This document shows, piece after piece, positions 8,598 to 15,268 of a DNA stretch of 64,000 nucleotides. The DNA is from DASTFP01 sp963744345 (GTDB lineage: Bacteria > Verrucomicrobiota > Verrucomicrobiia > Chthoniobacterales > Terrimicrobiaceae), in the NCBI GenBank assembly GCA_963744345.1, contig CAVUTD010000012.1:207482-271481 (forward strand), in the 5' to 3' direction. A program made the translations under genes and the position numbers. Position 1 is the first letter of the stretch, and every line of letters begins with the position of its first letter. The notes under the pieces are model-generated. The model was not told where the DNA came from. It searched no databases and saw nothing but the letters and a program-made list of their open reading frames with translations.

Positions 8598-9146
8598 AAA
8601 ATGCGCTGGTTTGCGGTCGATGCCTGCCTGGTTGCCCGGAACTCGACGTGAATAGTTAATTTAGGGAGCTTCAATCCTACATCTCCCTAGTGCCTCGAAA
8701 TCTCTCGGAAATGCTTGATGGAAGACCAGAACGTCGCGAGGATCAACGGGATAGGGTTTGGCGACTGATTTGCGCTGCATGCGTGCCAGACCCATCCTTG
8801 GCGTCTCCTACATTATGGCTCGGTCTCTATCGATTCGGCCATCGCTGATTGCGTTGTAAAAACGGCCAATCGATTCGATTGCTCAACAGTGATATACAGA
8901 GTATCGCGTAGCTCCGCGAACTGCTCGGGTTGCGGCCGCATTCTTGGGATCATCGGTATCTAGCAGGCAATCATTTTAGCCTGGTAAGTTTGCGTCGTTT
9001 GGCAGCCTGATTCGTCCGGGAAGCCCGTTCAGGCCCATTCGGGTGAGCAAGCAGGACCGACTTCTTCCGTCTCTCCCCATGGAACGCGCAACATTGTTCT
9101 TTTACGTATAACCAACTTTACCGCCATATAGAAAAGAGAAGGCAAT
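8598..9146 (+). other. long gap, only a doubtful 44-residue frame
   Basis: About 550 bases without a convincing gene. A minus-strand frame at 8661-8795 (44 residues, with KPYPVDPRDVLVFHQAF) has protein-like content but no Shine-Dalgarno or family match. The part just before 9147 contains GAGAAGG, the ribosome site of the next gene. Confidence 0.35.
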
Positions 9147-9437
9147 ATGTTTGCAACGGTACATCGGTACGAGGGTGTGACCAATCCTAGTGAGGCGGCG
9201 CGGCGGGTGAATGAAGGCTTTGTGCCGCTTATCAGCCAGATCCCAGGATTCGTCGCTTACTACTGGGTTGACGCCGGGAGTGGCGTGATGATTTCAACCA
9301 GCGTCTTTCAGGATCAAGCCAGCGCCGAGGAATCAAACAGGAGAGCTGCGGACTATGTACGGCAGCATTTAGTCTCCGTGCTCCCAAACCCGCCTCAGAT
9401 CACTGCCGGTGAAGTTGTCGCATACAAAGCGCAATAG
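9147..9437 (+). CDS. ABM-like small protein
   Basis: Complete 96-residue protein with the dimeric alpha-beta barrel pattern: FATVHRYEGV, a helix with EAARRVNEGFVPLIS, then FVAYYWVDAGSGVMISTSVF and a second helix ESNRRAADYVRQHL. Proteins of this type are ABM-domain relatives of unknown substrate. GAGAAGG 6 bases before the ATG is a good ribosome site. Stands alone. Confidence 0.82.
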   Translation: MFATVHRYEGVTNPSEAARRVNEGFVPLISQIPGFVAYYWVDAGSGVMISTSVFQDQASAEESNRRAADYVRQHLVSVLPNPPQITAGEVVAYKAQ

Positions 9438-9439
9438 TT

Positions 9440-9929
9440 TCTGCCAACCCACTTCGAGGACTTTGCCGATACCGGGTGTTTCGGACAGGGCCAGACCTTG
9501 CCTTTTCCGCGTTCCGCAAGCCAGTATTTCGATTTCCTGTCAACCGACCAGCGTGAGATCTCGGAGAAAGGTGCTCGCTCGTCGATGGGGCGAAGATAGC
9601 CGGCGCAGTCCTTGTTTGTGCAGCCGATTTTCAACGGTTGATGCTCCCATTCGAGTAGGTAGGTAGCGCTGGTTTACCACCTGAAGTGGCGAGCCACACT
9701 TGGGACAAGTTCGTGGAGAGCTGTTCTCCCCCTTGTCGCGGACCGGATATGTCTGGCTTGAATTGAGTTGAGGCAGGTTTGCGCGCAATCGGGACTATCG
9801 ATTCGGTGAATCTCCTCAAGCCGACCACGTTTGCTTCGAGCAGTTCATACTGCCAGTGTAGACGATGCGTTCGTCGATGATGACATTCTTGCCGTGAAGC
9901 CCGCTTGTAAAGACGACCACAGCGCGCGT
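9440..9929 (-). pseudogene. phospholipase-D-like protein with C-terminal zinc ribbon, remnant
   Basis: Directly behind the histidine kinase stop, on the same strand, lies the C-terminal part of a PLD-superfamily protein. Translation around 9860-9900 gives GLHGKNVIIDERIVYTGSMN, a complete HxKxxxxD motif with the following GSxN. After a frame change come NVVGLRRFTESIV, then RTCPKCGSPLQVVNQRYLP (one CPxCG knuckle) and, after another shift, KIGCTNKDCAGYL (the second Cys pair). The order HKD then zinc ribbon is that of PLD proteins and helicase-PLD proteins acting on DNA or lipids. The N-terminal part is missing, and several indels make this a dead gene. Confidence 0.65.
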
Positions 9930-11807
9930 TCATGCGCGATTCAGCGGCAGATAGACCCGAAAGCGCGTGTCGCCGGGGCGCGAAACCACGCTGATTGTGC
10001 CGTGATGCCGCTCTACCACGATGCGCCGCGCGACGCTCAAGCCCAAACCCGTCCCTTCCCCGACGTTCTTGGTGGTGAAGAACGGTTCGAACAGGCGCGC
10101 TTGCAGATCGGTGGGGACGCCGGGACCGTCATCGGCGATCTCGACCACGATGCAGTCGTTTTCCTGCCCGGTGCGCAGGCAAATCGTGCCATTGCCGCGC
10201 GCGGCAAGGGCTTCGGCGGCGTTGTTGAGCAGGATTGTCCAAACCTCGTTCAGTGCGCTGCCAAAGGCGGTAATGCGCGGCAGGTCGCGGTTATAGACGC
10301 GCTTGATGACGATGTCTTTCAGCTTATGCCGAAGCACAATCAGCGTGTTTTCCAAACCCTCATGCACGTCAAGTTCTTGGACGGGCGACTGATCCATGTA
10401 GGTATAGGCTTTGAACACCTTGATCAGTTCTGAGACGCGGGTCGAACAGCTCTTGAGCGTGTGCGACAGTCTGGCGACGGTCACGGCGCTTTCCAGCCAG
10501 TTCAGCGCATCGCTCAGAAGATCGTCGCCCACCTGCTCCCGTAGGCGCGCGAGTTCGTCAGCGTTCATTCCGGCGGATGCCAGCGTTGGCGCGAGCCGCC
10601 AGCTATCGGCAATTTGGGCATCGTCGAGCCAGTTCATGATCGTGTCTTCCAGATCGCTCTGCCCCAGCGGATCGAGATCGGCGTCGGCGGCGCGTCCGAT
10701 CAGGTCGGTTTGCAGCCGGCCCAAAAACACCAATTGCTCGCGGTTGAGTTTTGCCGCGCAAAGCTTGAGCGTTTGTATTTGCAGCGTCGTCAGCGTGTGT
10801 GGAAGCTGCGTTGCCGCCCGCAGATTTGCCGAAGCCGGATTGTTCAATTCATGCGCAAGCCCCGCCGCCATCGTGCCCAGCGCCGAGAGCCGTTGGTGCT
10901 GCTGCACGTCAATGTACTTGCCGAACGTCTGCTTGATCTGCTCTTTGTCGCGTAGCTCCCGGACGAAGAAATTGAAAGAATCGGTCAGCGCTCCTACTTC
11001 GTCGGTGGATCGCACCGGGACCTGGACATTGAGGTTGCCTTTTTGAACGTCGCGGATGGCGGAGGCGAGCGAGCGTACAGGCTGGGTGAGGCGGTCGGTG
11101 ATGAGGGCGGCAACCACCAGACCGAGAAGGACGGTAGAGGTCGTTGCAGCGATGGTCAGCCAAACCACGTATCGCTGACGGAGCGCCCCGGCCTGGACGG
11201 AGGCGGCGCTTAACTCCTCCATTTTATCTTGGAGCAATTCCCGCTGGGTTTGGACCGTGCGTTGGATGTCGTTAAGGGGATTCAAGAGCGCGTTGGCCTT
11301 TTCGTGCTGTCCGGACCTTTGGAGATCGATCACTTCGCGCTGGCGGGCGCTAATCACGGGATAGACCGGCTCGATGTGATCGAGCAGCGTTTTGACCTCG
11401 ACCAATGAATGGCGAGAAGCCATTGCGTCCGGGTAGGATGTGATAATTCCGCGAGCCGTCGCGAATTCGTTGGTGAGCTTGATGGTAAAAGAATCGTAAT
11501 TGGTCTTCGCCTCCGAAATCACCTCCTGGTTGGGAGCGGTGGCATTCAAAGCGCCGAACCAGCGCTCGAAGGCCAGCCGCCGCCGCAATCCGAACTCATC
11601 AATGCGTGAGATGGACTCGGTGAGCGGCACATCCAGATGCGCAACGATCTTGAGGACTTGCTCCATACGGGCCACCTCCCAAAGCAGAAAACCCGCGAGG
11701 CCCATGGTGAGCAGCAGCAGGAACACGGCGAGACCGAAGATCTTTGCAGCGATGGTTTGTTTGAAGGCACGCGCCTTCGCCCAGATTCGGTTTTTGGTGG
11801 TTTCCAT
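9930..11807 (-). CDS. membrane sensor histidine kinase with HAMP domain
   Basis: Sensor kinase of 625 residues starting at ATG 11807. TM1 lies at about 22-44, a helical periplasmic domain (about 45-212) of four-helix-bundle type, TM2 at 213-237, HAMP at about 238-285. The phosphoacceptor is H319 in GLAHELNNPAS. The N box is NEVWTILLNNAAEAL (about 520-534), G1 is DDGPGVP (559-565), and G2 GEGTGLGL. About 150 helical residues separate the H box from the ATPase domain, longer than usual, a feature of kinases with ELNNPA-type H boxes. No response regulator gene adjoins, so it is an orphan; its signal is unknown. Reading on upstream of 11807 adds a low-complexity extension that I reject. Confidence 0.92.
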   Translation of the reverse strand: METTKNRIWAKARAFKQTIAAKIFGLAVFLLLLTMGLAGFLLWEVARMEQVLKIVAHLDVPLTESISRIDEFGLRRRLAFERWFGALNATAPNQEVISEAKTNYDSFTIKLTNEFATARGIITSYPDAMASRHSLVEVKTLLDHIEPVYPVISARQREVIDLQRSGQHEKANALLNPLNDIQRTVQTQRELLQDKMEELSAASVQAGALRQRYVVWLTIAATTSTVLLGLVVAALITDRLTQPVRSLASAIRDVQKGNLNVQVPVRSTDEVGALTDSFNFFVRELRDKEQIKQTFGKYIDVQQHQRLSALGTMAAGLAHELNNPASANLRAATQLPHTLTTLQIQTLKLCAAKLNREQLVFLGRLQTDLIGRAADADLDPLGQSDLEDTIMNWLDDAQIADSWRLAPTLASAGMNADELARLREQVGDDLLSDALNWLESAVTVARLSHTLKSCSTRVSELIKVFKAYTYMDQSPVQELDVHEGLENTLIVLRHKLKDIVIKRVYNRDLPRITAFGSALNEVWTILLNNAAEALAARGNGTICLRTGQENDCIVVEIADDGPGVPTDLQARLFEPFFTTKNVGEGTGLGLSVARRIVVERHHGTISVVSRPGDTRFRVYLPLNRA

Positions 11808-12081
11808 CGCAGCACGGAGTTCCGCGCGGTTCCTTAGTTCTAGGTTCCTCCATACCCCAAGGTGGGGAGAATGTCCATCTATGCCGCGGCATGGGGCACT
11901 GGGCAGTTTGCAGCGCCTTGAGCACCGGGAAGAGCTCATCGGCCTGATCGCGGTGGCGCTTCGTGGGCGAGGCATCTTCGTGGAAGGACCGATCACCGTT
12001 CCTCCGGCTGCCGCAATGATGGAGGCAGAAGCAACGACTGCACAGACTACCGGACCAACCACCGAACCATAGGAAGGCTTG

Positions 12082-12420
12082 ATGCGGTTGAGGGTTCACA
12101 CGATCTTAAGTGGGCGCTACTGGAAGGCGGGTGAGGAGATTCCTGACGAGGACGTGCCGCCCAACATCAGGAAGTATGCGCTCTCCTCTGCCGAGCCCGT
12201 TCCCCAGCTTCGGCAAACACGCGGAACAGCCAGATCGCCGACCCTTGCCCTTCTGCCCTGCCTCATCCGCAAACCCGAGGACGTGGCGGAGTATGAGAAA
12301 CTCCACCGGCGCGCCCCTCTCGCAAGGGACCACAGGCATGAAGAGTGTCGACCCACCGCATTGATCTCGAGCCCCGTCGACTTCGAGGTTTTGGTCCGTC
12401 GTAGGGGACCGCAGGCATGA
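12082..12420 (+). CDS. small phage-like protein, possibly frameshifted
   Basis: Starts at ATG 12082 behind AGGAAGG. The first 35 residues (RVHTILSGRYWKAGEEIPDEDVPP) look like a genuine small phage or plasmid protein. The second half is Arg-rich and may be out of frame. Its TGA at 12418-12420 overlaps the ATG of the ERCC4 nuclease relic (ATGA), which argues that both belonged to one operon. Confidence 0.4.
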   Translation: MRLRVHTILSGRYWKAGEEIPDEDVPPNIRKYALSSAEPVPQLRQTRGTARSPTLALLPCLIRKPEDVAEYEKLHRRAPLARDHRHEECRPTALISSPVDFEVLVRRRGPQA

Positions 12421-12421
12421 A
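12326..12421 (+). repeat. duplicated 17-bp gene-junction motif
   Basis: GGGACCACAGGCATGAA (12326-12342) and GGGACCGCAGGCATGAA (12405-12421) differ by one base. Each copy encodes a GPQA-stop overlapping an ATGA start, so a stop/start junction has been duplicated about 79 bases apart. Confidence 0.5.
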
Positions 12422-12661
12422 ACTAACAGTGGACACCCGCGAACCCTGTCCTCATCCTTGGTCTAAGTTTCTCCCCGGGTGTGGGAGATTGAGCGCGGCA
12501 TATTAGAAGCGGGGACTTTGCTCTTTCAGCCATCCAGAAGGCGCTGTCGTGGAACGCAAGACCCGAGTTCCCCGAGAGCCCAGTATACAATCGTTGAACA
12601 CTGGAACGAACGGGCTCCAGAACCGAGTGACATCAAGCGCGACTACCCAAGGGCGCTCTGA
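12417..12661 (+). pseudogene. ERCC4-type nuclease, frameshifted remnant
   Basis: Begins MKLTVDTREPCPHPW, where VDTREP is the diagnostic opening of the ERCC4/XPF nuclease fold. A frame change near 12478 leads to WEIERG; another frame gives GDFALSAI, and the catalytic-type ERKT is read at 12552-12563. The segment after this is scrambled and no complete catalytic domain can be read. Small free-standing ERCC4 proteins occur in phages and plasmids, where they nick or resolve branched DNA. Start overlaps the preceding small gene by 4 bases. Confidence 0.6.
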
Positions 12662-12691
12662 GACAATGGTTCTCAGTAACTTGCGAAGGGC

Positions 12692-13204
12692 TTAGCGGAC
12701 CATGAGTTGGCGACGACCGGCGAAGATGAGAATCAGAAATCCCAATCCCAGGAGTATTGCCGTGTTGCCATCGTCAGGAACTGAAGCGCTCGAACTAAGC
12801 TGTTGGATAGTCGCCTTAACCGTGGCCATTCCATTGACCACCTGAGGGGTGCTCAGGCTAAGCGTAAAGGTGCGGTCGGCAAATATCAACGTGGTGATAG
12901 GACGAAAGAAAAACGTAACAAACTGACCTGCCGACCCGAATACAAGACCATCGACACCTGTTGCATACAAGGGATCAGAAAAGTGAATATCACCCTTGAT
13001 AGGTGAAAACCCGCTGGACGCGCTCGCCGTGAGTGAAAAGAAGTCAAAAGCTTCTTCTTGCAAATCATCTAGAACAAAGGTCGAAGGCTCAGGCAAAACG
13101 GTGCTAACGAAGGGAGCGTTTTGGGCAACAGCATTCCAATCAGCGATCCTGTAGCTCAGCGGGACGGCTGAGGCCTTTTGAAGGCTAACGGCAAAGAGTG
13201 ACAT
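12692..13204 (-). CDS. exported protein with VPDSG-CTERM-like sorting signal
   Basis: Secreted protein of about 170 residues. The C-terminus reads SVPDDGNTAILLGLGFLILIFAGRRQ: a VPDxG motif, a hydrophobic helix and a basic end, the tripartite signal processed by exosortase in Verrucomicrobiota. The middle is a beta-rich surface-type domain. The N-terminus is damaged: the frame continues upstream of ATG 13204 as LALVVAAV after a TGA, which looks like the rest of a signal peptide whose first residues were lost where the gene meets the sigma-54 fragment. Probably an anchored surface or extracellular matrix protein; now perhaps not exported. Confidence 0.72.
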   Translation of the reverse strand: MSLFAVSLQKASAVPLSYRIADWNAVAQNAPFVSTVLPEPSTFVLDDLQEEAFDFFSLTASASSGFSPIKGDIHFSDPLYATGVDGLVFGSAGQFVTFFFRPITTLIFADRTFTLSLSTPQVVNGMATVKATIQQLSSSASVPDDGNTAILLGLGFLILIFAGRRQLMVR

Positions 13205-13214
13205 TACGGCAGCG

Positions 13215-13621
13215 ACAACGAGGGCCAGTCAGTACAACTGGAGCCGCTGCGTGTCCGACGGCGCGAGCCTGAGGGGCTTACGCTTGAGCTTGCGACAGGA
13301 GAAATCGGCGAAGTTCTGGGCCAACGTGGGAATGTCCTCACGCCGGTCGCGCAGCGGCGGAACGAAGATCGGAAAAACACTCAGTCGAAAATACAGGTCG
13401 GACCGAAACCCGCCGGCCTCAACCTCTTGACGGAGGTCACGATTCGTCGCCGCGACGACGCGGACGTTCACCTTGCGCGCGCGATCCTCGCCGACCCGCT
13501 CGAAAGTGCCTTCCTGCAGCACCCGCAAAAGCTTTGGCTGCAGCGCGAGCGGAATTTCTCTGACCTCATCAAGGAACAACGTGCCGTCGTCCGCCGCCCG
13601 AAAGCGTCCCATTCGGTCACG
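13215..13621 (-). pseudogene. sigma-54 dependent response regulator, AAA+ core fragment
   Basis: Internal piece of an NtrC-type activator. Read from the minus strand it has GRFRAADDGTLFLDEV (Walker B, DE), then LQPKLLRVLQEGTFERVGE, VNVRVVAATNRDL (sensor I), FRSDLYFRLSVF and PLRDRREDIP. It is cut at the 5' side by TAA near 13622, before the GAFTGA loop, and at the 3' side just after RLQLY; one extra base hides the following DWP of the conserved DWPGNVREL. No receiver or DNA-binding domain remains. Confidence 0.85.
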
Positions 13622-13721
13622 TTACTGTTTTGTTCTTTGTGGGGCTGTGCCCAGCGGCGCGCGGACGCCGTCGCTAGATCAACGAACGGCTGAGCTTCGG
13701 AAATGCGAGATGCTACTCGCT

Positions 13722-15011
13722 TTAGAGAAGCTTCAGTCGCTTCCAGACGATAGCAAGGACGGCGACCGTCGCCAGGAAGTACCACGGCAGCCAGCCGAGT
13801 GCCCTTACGAACACATCGTCGGTTGTGTTGTGTTTGCCAAGCGCGTGAGTGAGACTGGCAAAGAGTAGACCTGCTCCGCCGTAGGCGAGATTGAACGCAA
13901 GACCCCGAAAGCTAAGGACTGTCGCGCGTTGCCGTGAATCTGTGACGGCCTTGTTGAGATAATGCGAAACGTAGAATTGCGTGAGCGACATCGCGGCTCC
14001 CAGCGGCACCAGCCATAGAAGACCGTAGACTGGCCAGACAAAGGCGGCCCCCGACAACCCTGCCAATGTCAAGGCGGCGACGAGTGCGAGATTTCCGGTA
14101 ATTTGCCAGCGTATAACGAGCCTACGGGCGAGCGCGGGGATTAGAAAGCCAATCACGGCAAACCCCGAACCAATCAAGCCAAAGGCGGCCTCCGGCACGG
14201 CAATCAACCGATAGTAGTTGCTCGCGATAGTGAGGAAGAGCCGCACAATACTGTCGAAGCACATTCCCGCAAGGATCACCCCAAACGCCAATGGTGTCCG
14301 CGCGATCCATCGGCCAGTCTTGAAGGTCACTCGCCAGGTTGTCCGCACCGAGACGCGCGCTACTCCGCGCTTTCCGGGTTCGCGGAAATTCATCGTCGCC
14401 AAAAGCGCGAGCACAGCATTTCCGAGTGTGAGGTAAATCGGGAAGCGCATCGCCATATCCTGCGTGACTACCCAAGGCACACCCAGCGCGTCGAAGATCC
14501 ACTGAATAAATCTGGCATCGTACGCCGCTGCGCCTGCCATCATCGTGAAAAAAAATGCGACCGCCTGCCAACGCATCAGGCGTTCCAAAACGCTCGGCCA
14601 CTCGGCGGCGCGCCCTTCGATGGCAAGCGAATCGTAAGCGAGGGCCTCGTCCGCCCCGCTCGCGCTTGCTTCTGCTGCGCCGCTGAGCATGCGATTGACG
14701 AGAAAGAGCGCGAAGAGCAGCGTGGGATTTCCGCGAGGGGTAAAGGCGAATACCGCCATCTCAATCACCATCAAGATCGCAGCAAAGACAACCATTCGTT
14801 TTCTGCCGAACTGGTCCGCCAGCGCACCAGAGGGTACTTCAAGGCCGACGATGGCCGCTGCCCATGCAACATTGAGCAGCGCAAATTCCTCGACGCTCAG
14901 GCCGAAGTCGAGAAAGAGCACCGCCATTACCGGATAGTACCAGCGCGCGTTGAACAGGACCCGGAAGGCTATGAAGAGCGGAATATTGCGGCTGAGCGGG
15001 CTTCCGTTCAT
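13722..15011 (-). CDS. MFS transporter
   Basis: Complete 429-residue major facilitator with about 12 membrane helices. The loop after helix 2 has the A-motif-like GALADQFGRKR. The N-terminus RNIPLFIAFRVLFNARWYYPVM resembles the sugar/drug MFS proteins of the NarK-less general class; the substrate cannot be told. Stop at 13722 is close to the sigma-54 relic. Monocistronic. Confidence 0.9.
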   Translation of the reverse strand: MNGSPLSRNIPLFIAFRVLFNARWYYPVMAVLFLDFGLSVEEFALLNVAWAAAIVGLEVPSGALADQFGRKRMVVFAAILMVIEMAVFAFTPRGNPTLLFALFLVNRMLSGAAEASASGADEALAYDSLAIEGRAAEWPSVLERLMRWQAVAFFFTMMAGAAAYDARFIQWIFDALGVPWVVTQDMAMRFPIYLTLGNAVLALLATMNFREPGKRGVARVSVRTTWRVTFKTGRWIARTPLAFGVILAGMCFDSIVRLFLTIASNYYRLIAVPEAAFGLIGSGFAVIGFLIPALARRLVIRWQITGNLALVAALTLAGLSGAAFVWPVYGLLWLVPLGAAMSLTQFYVSHYLNKAVTDSRQRATVLSFRGLAFNLAYGGAGLLFASLTHALGKHNTTDDVFVRALGWLPWYFLATVAVLAIVWKRLKLL

Positions 15012-15061
15012 CGCACGCCAAAACGGCTCTCAAGCTTCCTTGTCGCCGCCCCACTCAAATT

Positions 15062-15268
15062 CATTTCAAAGCTACTAATCTACACCTGATCGAGGACGCT
15101 GATGCCGTGTCGGTAGTCACATCTGACGGCAAGAAGGTGTCAGCTAAAGTTGTGAAGGCCGACGCTTACAAGGATCTCGCTATCATCAAAGTTGATCTCT
15201 CAGGAGCACCGCATCTGACACTTGGACGGTCGGCCGATGTTAAAGTCCTCGACCCGAGAATCCGGTGA
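15062..15268 (+). pseudogene. HtrA/DegP-type serine protease fragment
   Basis: Translation gives NLHLIEDADAVSVVTSDGKK, then KVVKADAYKDLAIIKVDLSG and LTLGRSADVKVLDP, ending at TGA 15266-15268. This is the N-terminal barrel of a trypsin-like HtrA protease, with the catalytic His (in NLH) and Asp (in DLAII) but not the GNSGG serine. Nothing of the protease precedes it and the PDZ domain is absent. It lies between the MFS gene and the acyl-CoA synthetase, on the opposite strand to both. Confidence 0.75.

Noticed and set aside
11808..12062. N-terminal extension of the histidine kinase to 12062 (710 residues)
   Set aside because: The added 85 residues are low-complexity Ser/Arg/Pro-rich and precede a perfectly normal start with TM1; the ATG at 11807 fits the family.
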